Part shown: piece after piece, positions 1 to 6,177 of the stretch
Position numbering within the stretch: position 1 is the first letter of the stretch
Layout: every line of letters starts with the position of its first letter
Source of the DNA: Oscillospiraceae bacterium
Lineage (GTDB): Bacteria; Bacillota; Clostridia; Oscillospirales; Oscillospiraceae
NCBI GenBank assembly: GCA_902778285.1
Contig: CACYXC010000036.1
Coordinates: forward strand, 1-42,361
DNA length: 42,361 nt
Direction of reading: 5' to 3'
Made by a program: the position numbers and the translations under genes
Notes under the pieces: model-generated
Database searches by the model: none
Told to the model about the DNA's origin: nothing
What the model saw: only the letters and a program-made list of their open reading frames with translations

Positions 1-93
1 TTTTTGAGAATATCAAACGCGAGAGGGAATACCCAATCCCCTCTCGCGCTCTCCCCATGCAAGTCCGACTTGCTCTGTATAGGTTTGTCTACA
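1..93. repeat. Dispersed multi-hairpin repeat, copy 1 (partial)
   Basis: This stretch contains a stem CGCGAGAGGG (18-27) with CCCTCTCGCG (39-48), followed by CTCTCCCCATGC and later GTTTGTCTACAGTCTGA. The same blocks recur in reverse orientation at 13981-14095, and in part at 22194-22380 and 42267-42361. The left end is cut by the window edge. It is seen directly by comparing the four places; its function is unknown. Confidence 0.75.
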
Positions 94-128
94 GTCTGAA
101 CGGCCGCCTGATCGGCGGCCGTTCAGAC
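94..128 (-). terminator. Strong hairpin downstream of the nitrilase gene
   Basis: A perfect 15-bp stem (94-108 with 114-128, 5-nt loop) sits 16 bases past the nitrilase stop codon. There is no long T run after it on the minus strand, so it may be a weak terminator or an mRNA 3' stabiliser. It abuts the dispersed repeat, in the same arrangement as the hairpins at 13941 and 14096. Confidence 0.55.
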
Positions 129-143
129 AGATGAAATCTTTGT

Positions 144-935
144 TCAACGGGGCAGCAGGTCGTGCTCGAACCAGCAGCAGTCCGCCTGCGCCCGTCTGGC
201 CTCCTCGGGGTTGAGGTCCATAAGATACAGGCCCTCCATGGAACCTGCCTTGAAATCGATCCGGCTGTCCGGCGCCACCAGAATGGACTGGCCGGAGAAG
301 CGGAGCTCCCCTTCCTGCCCGACACGGTTGCACATGGCCACGAAGCAGCGGTTCTGCACCGCGAGGCCGCGAACCTCCATCTCGAACAGGCCCATGTTCT
401 CCGTCGTCAGATTGGCCGTGGGGATGATGACCAGCTCCGCCCCCTGCCGCGCGCAGCTGCGCACGCCGTCGGGCACATGCCGGTCAAAGCAGATCACGAT
501 GCCCACCCGGCCGCAGGGCAGATCATAGACCTGAAAGCCCGTGTCCGACGGCGTATAATAATCCTGCTCCCAGAAGTTCTCCGTCTGCGGGATGTGCACC
601 ATCTTGCTGACGCCGAGGATCTCGCCGTCGCCGTCGATCATCAGGGAGGCGTCGTAGGGCTTCCCGTTCTCCGACAGGTACACGTTGGGGCTGACGCAGA
701 GCCCCAGCTCCCGGGCCTTGTCCCGGATCGCCGTGATCTCCGGCCCGTCGGCCGTCACGAGCCAGCGGGAGGCGTCCTCCCCTCTCTTTGCCGCGAAAAA
801 GGGCGAGAGCTGCACCTCCGGGAAGAAGATCAGCTCCGCGTCCAGCGCCGCCGCCCGCTCCATCAGGAGCAGGGTCTTCGCCAGATTCTCCTCGATCGTG
901 GGTCCCATGCGCATCTGCGCCATTGCGATCTTCAC
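144..935 (-). CDS. Carbon-nitrogen hydrolase (nitrilase superfamily)
   Basis: A 263-residue cytoplasmic amidohydrolase that cleaves a C-N bond in a small amide, nitrile or carbamoyl substrate. The family catalytic triad is visible: Glu40 in FFPE, Lys111 in SKMVHIP and Cys149 in VICFD. Length is normal for a single-domain nitrilase-fold enzyme. The start is GTG at 933-935, which has GGGGGG seven bases upstream; the next ATG would lose the first strand. It is monocistronic, with a promoter at 963-991 and a hairpin after the stop. The sequence resembles the N-carbamoylputrescine amidase / omega-amidase branch in general form, but no residue seen fixes the substrate. Confidence 0.88.
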   Translation of the reverse strand: MKIAMAQMRMGPTIEENLAKTLLLMERAAALDAELIFFPEVQLSPFFAAKRGEDASRWLVTADGPEITAIRDKARELGLCVSPNVYLSENGKPYDASLMIDGDGEILGVSKMVHIPQTENFWEQDYYTPSDTGFQVYDLPCGRVGIVICFDRHVPDGVRSCARQGAELVIIPTANLTTENMGLFEMEVRGLAVQNRCFVAMCNRVGQEGELRFSGQSILVAPDSRIDFKAGSMEGLYLMDLNPEEARRAQADCCWFEHDLLPR

Positions 936-962
936 TCGGCGTCCCCCCTTTTTCTTTTTTCC

Positions 963-991
963 AGATTAGCACAGATGGCGAAGCAAGTAAA
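963..991 (-). promoter_or_regulatory. Promoter for the nitrilase gene
   Basis: On the minus strand TTTACT (986-991) and TAATCT (963-968) are separated by 17 bp. This is about 30 bp upstream of the GTG start. Confidence 0.55.
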
Positions 992-1039
992 CAGTTTTCG
1001 TTCGAAAACGCATGATATAAGAAATCACTCAAAAAGGCA

Positions 1040-1073
1040 TTGACTTTACTTCTTTGCGGTGGTAAAGTATACT
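1040..1073 (+). promoter_or_regulatory. Promoter of the T-box/trpB2 transcript
   Basis: Two overlapping sigma-A registers are visible: TTGACT (1040-1045) with TAAAGT (1063-1068), and TTTACT (1045-1050) with TATACT (1068-1073). Both have 17-bp spacers. Either would start the RNA just before T-box stem I. Confidence 0.65.
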
Positions 1074-1080
1074 CAAACCG

Positions 1081-1345
1081 ATGAGCAAGAGGAGTAACCC
1101 GGCGATCCAAAGGCACAGAGAGCCGCTGCTGGTGGGAATGCGGTACGGCGGTGCCGGGCGAATGGTCTTGCGAGGGCGAACAGAACGGGCGCAAGCCTCA
1201 GTATGGGAGACGGAGTTGGCCGTCCGTTAACATAGGGCCGGCGCGTGTTGGCGCGCTTGAGTGGGTGCATGGCACCAAGCCGGGTGGTACCGCAGGAGTT
1301 TTGGCTCTTGTCCCTGCAAAACATTTGCAGAGGCAGGAGTTTTTT
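1081..1345 (+). promoter_or_regulatory. T-box riboswitch leader, probable tRNA-Trp sensor
   Basis: Stem I base is GCAAGA (1085-1090) with TCTTGC (1166-1171). An AGTA motif lies at 1093-1096, and an upper stem CCCGGC (1098-1103) pairs with GCCGGG (1153-1158). AGAGAGCC and GGTGGGAATG lie in the distal part. The specifier loop strand CGAATGG (1159-1165) offers TGG (Trp) at 1163-1165; ATG at 1162-1164 is the alternative register. The conserved T-box GGGTGGTACCGC is at 1282-1293. The terminator hairpin is 1305-1318 with 1326-1339, followed by six T. Uncharged tRNA should stabilise the antiterminator and let trpB2 be transcribed. UGGU (1285-1288) pairs best with a tRNA ending ACCA, a point of tension with tRNA-Trp, whose discriminator is usually G. 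Confidence 0.9.
1305..1345 (+). terminator. T-box regulated terminator
   Basis: A 14-bp stem (1305-1318 with 1326-1339) with two G-U pairs and one mismatch is followed by T6 (1340-1345). Its 5' side overlaps bases expected to pair in the antiterminator. Confidence 0.85.
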
Positions 1346-1381
1346 GTTTGCCTCTGACATCAGAAAAAAGGAGCGATCCCC

Positions 1382-2764
1382 ATGAGTCAGCAGAACATCC
1401 CCTACAAAATCTATCTCTCCGAAAACGAGATCCCGACCAAATGGTACAACCTCCGCGCGGACATGAAGAACAAGCCCGCGCCCCTGCTCAATCCCGGCAC
1501 CGGCCAGCCCCTGACCGCCGAGGAGATGAGCGGCATCTTCTGTGAGGAGCTGGTGAAGCAGGAGCTGGACAACGACACCGCTTTCTTCGACATCCCGCAG
1601 GAGATCGTGGATTTCTACAAGATGTACCGTCCCTCTCCGCTGGTGCGCGCCTACTGTCTGGAGGAGAAGCTGGGCACGCCCGCGAAGATCTACTACAAGT
1701 TTGAGGGCAACAACACCAGCGGCAGCCACAAGCTCAACTCCGCCATCGCCCAGGCCTACTATGCCAAGAAGCAGGGGCTGAAGGGCGTCACCACCGAGAC
1801 CGGCGCCGGCCAGTGGGGCACAGCCCTATCCATGGCCTGCGCCTATCTCGGCCTCGACTGCAAGGTCTATATGGTCAAGGTCAGCTACGAGCAGAAGCCC
1901 TTCCGCCGCGAGGTCATGCGCACCTACGGGGCGAGCGTGGTGCCCTCCCCCTCCATGGAGACCGAGGTCGGCCGGAAGATCCTGGCCGCCCATCCGGGCA
2001 CCACGGGTTCGCTCGGCTGCGCCATCTCCGAGGCCGTGGAGGTCGCCGTGACCCATCCCGGCTACCGCTATGTGCTGGGCAGCGTCCTCAACCAGGTGCT
2101 GCTCCATCAGTCGATCATCGGTCTGGAGGCGAAGGCCGCGCTGGACAAGATCGGCGTCAAGCCGGATATGATCATCGGCTGCGCCGGCGGCGGCTCCAAC
2201 CTCGGCGGTCTGATCGCCCCCTTCATGGGCGAGAAGATGCGCGGAGAGCAGGACTACCGCATCATCGCGGTGGAGCCCGCCTCCTGCCCGAGCTTTACCC
2301 GCGGCAAATTCGCCTACGACTTCTGCGACACCGGCATGATCTGCCCCCTCGCCAAGATGTACACGCTCGGAAGCGGCTTCATCCCCTCCCCGAACCACGC
2401 GGGCGGCCTGCGCTTCCACGGCATGTCCACCATCCTGAGCCAGCTCTACCACGACGGGCTGATGGAGGCCCGGGCCGTGGAGCAGACCGCGGTCTTCGAG
2501 GCGGCGGAGCTCTTTGCCCGCTGCGAGGGCATCCTGCCCGCGCCGGAGAGCAGCCACGCCATCAAGGCCGCCATCGACGAGGCTATGCTCTGCAAGGAGA
2601 CCGGGGAGGAGAAGACGATCCTCTTTGGCCTTACCGGCACCGGCTACTTCGATCTGGTCGCCTACCAGAAGTTCAACGACGGCGAGATGAGCGACTACAT
2701 CCCGACTGACGAGGATCTGGCCGCAGGCTTCGCCGCGCTGCCCAAGGTCCCCGGGCAGGATTGA
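1382..2764 (+). CDS. trpB: TrpB2-type tryptophan synthase beta chain (PLP enzyme)
   Basis: A 460-residue PLP enzyme condensing indole with serine to give tryptophan. The PLP lysine is Lys117 in GSHKLNSA, the beta-subunit glutamate is Glu139 in TETGAGQWG, and the phosphate-binding glycines are in GCAGGGSNLGG. The N-terminal SENEIPTKWYN block and the extra length compared with about 400 residues for TrpB1 mark the TrpB2 branch. AAGGAG lies eight bases before the ATG. No trpA, trpC or trpE is adjacent, so it is likely a stand-alone enzyme that salvages free indole, or one that partners a distant TrpA. The T-box leader ties expression to amino-acyl-tRNA supply and agrees with a tryptophan role. 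Confidence 0.93.
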   Translation: MSQQNIPYKIYLSENEIPTKWYNLRADMKNKPAPLLNPGTGQPLTAEEMSGIFCEELVKQELDNDTAFFDIPQEIVDFYKMYRPSPLVRAYCLEEKLGTPAKIYYKFEGNNTSGSHKLNSAIAQAYYAKKQGLKGVTTETGAGQWGTALSMACAYLGLDCKVYMVKVSYEQKPFRREVMRTYGASVVPSPSMETEVGRKILAAHPGTTGSLGCAISEAVEVAVTHPGYRYVLGSVLNQVLLHQSIIGLEAKAALDKIGVKPDMIIGCAGGGSNLGGLIAPFMGEKMRGEQDYRIIAVEPASCPSFTRGKFAYDFCDTGMICPLAKMYTLGSGFIPSPNHAGGLRFHGMSTILSQLYHDGLMEARAVEQTAVFEAAELFARCEGILPAPESSHAIKAAIDEAMLCKETGEEKTILFGLTGTGYFDLVAYQKFNDGEMSDYIPTDEDLAAGFAALPKVPGQD

Positions 2765-3145
2765 AGGTGTCGACAAAGCCGACACCTTCTCAAATGGAAC
2801 CCACTTCGTTGGGCTTCCATTTGAATTACTCGCGCTTATCGCAGCGTCAGAAGAAGCTCGCTGTACTCCGTTTCCGTCAAGCGTGACGAAAACTGCGTTC
2901 CGCTCCCTCCTTCTTCCTTACCAAATGCAAAGCATCTGCTTTGCATTTGAGAGGAAAACGAAAGGAACAGATATGGAGCTTTCGCTATTCAGCGGAAGCG
3001 AAATGGAGTGAGTTTCGTTTGACGACGGCGCGAGGGCGGCGCACTGCGACCGCCTCAGGGTGTTTTTGTCGTGGCGAAGCTACGACAAAAACAATTGAAA
3101 AAATAGCCCGCTGTATGAAAAGGAGGAGCTTTGGCTCCTCCTTTT
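2763..3145. repeat. Cluster of five intergenic hairpins
   Basis: This 380-base gap holds successive stem-loops: 2763-2789 (10-bp stem, starting inside the trpB2 stop codon), 2790-2824 (14 bp with a bulge), 2922-2949 (13-bp perfect, 2-base turn), 3061-3093 (12-bp plus a short inner stem) and 3118-3145. The blocks between them are loosely inverted copies of each other (CGTCAAGCGTGACG-type against GTTTGACGACGG-type sequence). I see no coding sequence. It reads as a composite palindromic intergenic repeat. Confidence 0.6.
3118..3145 (+). terminator. Bidirectional intrinsic terminator after trpB2
   Basis: A perfect 12-bp stem AAAAGGAGGAGC (3118-3129) with GCTCCTCCTTTT (3134-3145), 4-nt loop, rich in T on the 3' side. 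It insulates thrH from trpB2. Confidence 0.75.
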
Positions 3146-3156
3146 CTCCCTTCTTC

Positions 3157-3196
3157 TTGACAAACCCCGGGAATTGCGCTTTACTTAAACAAGTAA
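3157..3196 (+). promoter_or_regulatory. thrH promoter with an overlapping dyad
   Basis: TTGACA (3157-3162), 17-bp spacer, TTTACT (3180-3185). A perfect inverted repeat TTACTT-AAAC-AAGTAA (3181-3196) covers the -10 box and the start region, so it is a candidate repressor operator or a short leader hairpin. Confidence 0.6.
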
Positions 3197-3216
3197 TGAG
3201 CAAGTGAGGTGCCGAT

Positions 3217-3816
3217 ATGAACATTGTCTGCCTGGATATGGAGGGCGTGCTGACGCCGGAGATCTGGATCGCCTTTTCCGAGGCCAGCGGTATCCCCGAG
3301 CTGCGCCGCACCACGCGGGACGAGCCGGATTACGACAAGCTCATGCGCTGGCGGCTGGGCATTTTGAAGGAGCACGGGCTGGGCCTGAAGGAGATCCAGG
3401 CCACGATCGCAGCGATCGACCCCCTGCCCGGCGCGAAGGAATTCATGGACGAGCTGCGCTCGATCACCCAGGCCGTCATCCTCAGCGACACCTTCAGCCA
3501 GTTTGCGCAGCCGCTGATGAAGAAGCTGGGCTGGCCCACACTGCTGTGCAACGAGCTGGTCGTCGCCCCCGACGGGGAGATCACGGGCTTCCGCCTGCGC
3601 TGTGAGAACACGAAGCTCTCCACCGTGAAGGCTCTCCAGTCCGTCGGTTTTGACACCATCGCCGCGGGCGACAGCTTCAACGATCTGGCCATGATCCGCG
3701 CGAGCAAGGCGGGTATCCTCTTCCGCTCCACCGAGGCCATCAAGGCAGCCAACCCCGACCTCCCTGCCGTGGAGGAATTCGACGATCTGCTGCGGCTCAT
3801 CAGGGAGAATCTGTAA
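3217..3816 (+). CDS. thrH: ThrH-type phosphoserine phosphatase / phosphoserine:homoserine phosphotransferase
   Basis: A 199-residue HAD-superfamily phosphatase. ThrH removes phosphate from phosphoserine and can pass it to homoserine, linking serine and threonine synthesis. HAD motif I is CLDMEGVLTPEIW, where the usual second Asp is Glu as in known ThrH proteins. Motif II is the Ser/Thr in ILSDTFSQF, and motif IV is AAGDSFNDLAM. The TLLCNELV block and full length match the ThrH family closely. GAGGTG lies a few bases before the ATG. It has its own promoter and a strong terminator behind. Serine is also the co-substrate of the upstream TrpB2, so the pairing may be functional, though the two are separately transcribed. 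Confidence 0.9.
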   Translation: MNIVCLDMEGVLTPEIWIAFSEASGIPELRRTTRDEPDYDKLMRWRLGILKEHGLGLKEIQATIAAIDPLPGAKEFMDELRSITQAVILSDTFSQFAQPLMKKLGWPTLLCNELVVAPDGEITGFRLRCENTKLSTVKALQSVGFDTIAAGDSFNDLAMIRASKAGILFRSTEAIKAANPDLPAVEEFDDLLRLIRENL

Positions 3817-3875
3817 TGAGCGCTTAGCGCTTAGTTGTTAGCTGTTAGCGACTGATGTCTGGCGTGGATAAAAAA

Positions 3876-3914
3876 AACGGATTGCAAAGCTCGGCTATTG
3901 CTTTGCAATCCGTT
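3876..3914. terminator. Bidirectional terminator between thrH and the rhodanese gene
   Basis: A perfect 15-bp stem (3876-3890 with 3900-3914) with an A run on the left and CTCTTTTTT on the right. It serves two convergent genes. Confidence 0.85.
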
Positions 3915-3969
3915 CTCTTTTTTCAAACGCTTCGCTATCTGCTAGGCGCTATTAGCTAAGTGCTTGGCG

Positions 3970-4278
3970 CTATTCCAGCCCATAGGGCCAGCCGATCAGG
4001 CTGCCGAGGTCATAGACGCGCGTATAGCCGAAATCGGCCAGCTTGTGCGCCGCGACATTGCTCCGATAGCCGGAGCGGCAGTAGACCAGCACCGGCGTAT
4101 CCGGGTCGGGGATCGCCTCCATGGCGGTCTCGTCCGTCAGCTCGTCCACCGGCAGCAGCACCGCGTCCACCGCGTGGCCGGTGATGTATTCCTCCTCCTC
4201 CCGCACGTCCAGCAGGACGCAGGCGGGCTCGGAGTCCAGCAGTTCCTTTGCCTCGGCAAAGGAGATCCTTGTGATCAT
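3970..4278 (-). CDS. Single-domain rhodanese (sulfurtransferase)
   Basis: A 102-residue cytoplasmic rhodanese-fold protein. The active-site loop CRSGYR has Cys67 as the expected persulfide carrier, and the conserved LLDVREEEEY and GHAVDAVLLP segments precede it. The frame stays open upstream, but the first rhodanese-like residue is the Met at 4278. That ATG is one base after the stop of the upstream fMsr gene, which indicates translational coupling. Single-domain rhodaneses shuttle sulfane sulfur; with a methionine-sulfoxide reductase beside it a sulfur-redox role is reasonable, but that is inference. Confidence 0.87.
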   Translation of the reverse strand: MITRISFAEAKELLDSEPACVLLDVREEEEYITGHAVDAVLLPVDELTDETAMEAIPDPDTPVLVYCRSGYRSNVAAHKLADFGYTRVYDLGSLIGWPYGLE

Positions 4279-4279
4279 C

Positions 4280-4738
4280 TTATCCGACCTCGTAAGAGTT
4301 TTTTTCCAGAATGCGGGCGAAGTCCTCCAGGCCGGCGCGGTCCTCCTCCGTAAAGCGGCCGGTTTTCGGGCTGTCGATATCCAGCACGCCGACGACCTCG
4401 CCGGCGCGGTGCAGCGGCACCACGATCTCCGAGTTGGAGGCGCTGTCGCAGGCGATGTGCCCCGGGAACTCGTGCACGTCATACACAAGCTGGGTCTTGT
4501 CCAGCGCGGCGGCCGTGCCGCATACGCCGCGGCCTACCGGGATCTCGATGCAGGCGACCTTGCCCTGGAAGGGGCCGAGCACCAGCCGCCCCGCCTCCAT
4601 ACGGTAAAAGCCCGCCCAGTTGATGTCCTCCAGGCTCTCCCAGAGGAGCGCCGAGGCGTTGGCGAGATTTGCGATCTCGTGCGGCACGCCCCCGGTCAGC
4701 GCCTGCAGGCGCGTGTTCAGTTCCTTGTAATCGGTCAT
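4280..4738 (-). CDS. msrC: Free methionine-(R)-sulfoxide reductase (GAF domain)
   Basis: A 152-residue GAF-domain enzyme that reduces free L-methionine-(R)-sulfoxide. The three catalytic/resolving cysteines are visible as Cys63 (VACIEIP), Cys73 (GVCG) and Cys97 (GHIACDSAS). Their spacing of 10 and 24 residues is the family spacing, and the SEIVVPL strand follows. The start is MTDYKELN at 4738, with AGAGGATG upstream; an in-frame ATG 18 codons earlier has no ribosome site. It is first in a two-gene unit with the rhodanese. No clear promoter is seen in the 70 bases before it. Confidence 0.92.
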   Translation of the reverse strand: MTDYKELNTRLQALTGGVPHEIANLANASALLWESLEDINWAGFYRMEAGRLVLGPFQGKVACIEIPVGRGVCGTAAALDKTQLVYDVHEFPGHIACDSASNSEIVVPLHRAGEVVGVLDIDSPKTGRFTEEDRAGLEDFARILEKNSYEVG

Positions 4739-4805
4739 GGTGTCATCCTCTTTTTTGGGCGGTCTGTTTCGGCCGCATATCGGGCTGTTCAAACATCAAA
4801 ACGAC

Positions 4806-4846
4806 GCCCCCTGATGTAGTGCTTTTATTGACCTACATCAGGGGGC
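4806..4846 (-). terminator. Terminator of the opp operon
   Basis: A perfect 14-bp stem GCCCCCTGATGTAG (4806-4819) with CTACATCAGGGGGC (4833-4846). On the minus strand it is followed by GTCGTTTTG; on the plus strand by TTTT. Confidence 0.65.
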
Positions 4847-4893
4847 TTTTGTCTGCTTTGCGTTGATCCGGTTCCTGTTCAGGGCATCTGCGT

Positions 4894-4910
4894 CCGTCCC
4901 TGCAGGACGG
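4894..4910 (-). terminator. Small hairpin just after the last opp gene
   Basis: A 6-bp GC-rich stem, CCGTCC paired with GGACGG (minus-strand reading), three bases past the stop. It probably adds to 3'-end stability; there is no T run. Confidence 0.4.
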
Positions 4911-4913
4911 ATC

Positions 4914-5186
4914 TCAGCGGAACCAGATAAACTGGGCGAACAGGAGGAACAGCGTCAGGCCGGCGCACATGACCCCCACGACCAGCAGAGCCGCCTTGAG
5001 CGCCCCCCAGGTGGCGTAGCGGGTCTCCTCGGGGCTGAGCTGCGCGCGCGGAGCGTCCGGGGACGCCTCGTCCGTCCGCTCGTCAGGCCTGTCGGAAGGC
5101 TTGTACCAGGGCATGCCCTCGACATTCATGCTGGCGATCGTGCGCCCGTCGTCTCCCTCCGGGAGATCAATCGGCTTCCTGCTCAT
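4914..5186 (-). CDS. Small single-pass membrane protein at the end of the opp operon
   Basis: A 90-residue protein I do not recognise by function. Residues 1-60 are hydrophilic and acidic, with NVEGMPWYKP near residue 21 and LSPEETRYATWGALKAA just before the membrane. Residues about 62-86 are one hydrophobic helix (LLVVGVMCAGLTLFLLFAQFIW), so a cytoplasmic N-terminus is likely. The ATG at 5186 lies inside the end of oppF (20-base overlap), implying co-translation. The position suggests an accessory subunit of the peptide transporter; this is inference from context only. Confidence 0.7.
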   Translation of the reverse strand: MSRKPIDLPEGDDGRTIASMNVEGMPWYKPSDRPDERTDEASPDAPRAQLSPEETRYATWGALKAALLVVGVMCAGLTLFLLFAQFIWFR

Positions 5187-6177
5187 AACCGCTCTCGGGG
5201 TCGTAAATGTGGCAGGCGACGGTGTGGCCGTTGCCCATGTCCATCGTTCTGGGGGCCTTCTGGCTGCAGACAGCCTTGCAGTTGCGGCAGCGCGTGTGGA
5301 ATTTGCAGCCGGAGGGCGGATTGGCCGGCGAGGGGATCGTTCCCTCGAGAATGATGCGGTTCATCTTGGCCGTCGGATCCGGCACGGGGATCGCGCTGAA
5401 CAGCGCCTGCGTGTAGGGGTGGAGCGGATTGGCAAAGATCTCTTCCTTCCCCGCGAACTCGACCATGTTGCCCAGGTACATGACGCCGACGGTATCGGAG
5501 ATATGCTGCACCACGGACAGGTCATGGCTGATGAAGAGGTAGGTCAGGTTAAATTCCTTCTGCAGGTCCTCCAGGAGATTGATGATCTGCGCCTGAATCG
5601 ACACGTCCAGTGCGGAGACCGGCTCGTCACAGACGATGAAATCCGGGTTCAGGGCGATGGCGCGCGCGATGCAGATACGCTGACGCTGGCCGCCGGAGAA
5701 CTCATGCGGATAGCGGTCCTTCTGGTATTCGTGCAGGCCGCAGGCCTTCATGATCCGGGTGACATAGTCGTCCAGCTCGTTATCGGGCACCAGATGATGC
5801 TCGCGCACGGCCTCGCCGATGATCTCGCCGACGGGAAGACGCGGGGACAGGCTGGAATAGGGGTCCTGGAAAATGATCTGGATCTTGGGGCGGAAAGCGC
5901 GCAGCTCGCGGGAGCTGAGCTGATCGAGGTGGATATTGCCGTTGAAGACCACCTCGCCGCTGGTCTTGGGCGTCAGGTTCAAAAGGGTCTTGCCGACAGT
6001 GGTCTTGCCGCAGCCGGACTCGCCCACGAGGCCCATGGTGGTGCCGCGTTTGAGCGTGAAGCTGACGTCCTCCACCGCGTGCACATGGCCGACAACGCGG
6101 CTGAACAGGCCGGCCTTGATCGGGAAATACTTGCAGAGGTGCCGGACCTCCAGAACGTTTTCGTTCATTTCGCTCAT
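5167..6177 (-). CDS. oppF: Oligopeptide ABC transporter ATP-binding protein OppF
   Basis: A 336-residue ATPase subunit. The Walker A motif GESGCGKTT is at residues 52-60. The ABC signature is FSGGQRQR, Walker B is FIVCDEPVSALD, and the H-loop is in LFISHDLSVV. The C-terminal oligo_HPY extension has cysteines in CKFHTRCRNCKAVC, a pattern that in Opp/Dpp ATPases binds a 4Fe-4S cluster. It powers peptide import through OppB/OppC. Its ATG overlaps the oppD stop (ATGA, 6174-6177), so the two ATPases are translated together. Confidence 0.95.
   Translation of the reverse strand: MSEMNENVLEVRHLCKYFPIKAGLFSRVVGHVHAVEDVSFTLKRGTTMGLVGESGCGKTTVGKTLLNLTPKTSGEVVFNGNIHLDQLSSRELRAFRPKIQIIFQDPYSSLSPRLPVGEIIGEAVREHHLVPDNELDDYVTRIMKACGLHEYQKDRYPHEFSGGQRQRICIARAIALNPDFIVCDEPVSALDVSIQAQIINLLEDLQKEFNLTYLFISHDLSVVQHISDTVGVMYLGNMVEFAGKEEIFANPLHPYTQALFSAIPVPDPTAKMNRIILEGTIPSPANPPSGCKFHTRCRNCKAVCSQKAPRTMDMGNGHTVACHIYDPESGYEQEAD

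Noticed and set aside
162-1043. A 293-codon plus-strand frame opposite the nitrilase gene
   Set aside because: Composition is that of a reverse-frame artefact, and it runs through the nitrilase promoter.
2763-3145. Possible CRISPR array in the hairpin-rich gap
   Set aside because: The hairpins differ in sequence and spacing; there is no repeated unit with regular spacers and no cas gene in the window.
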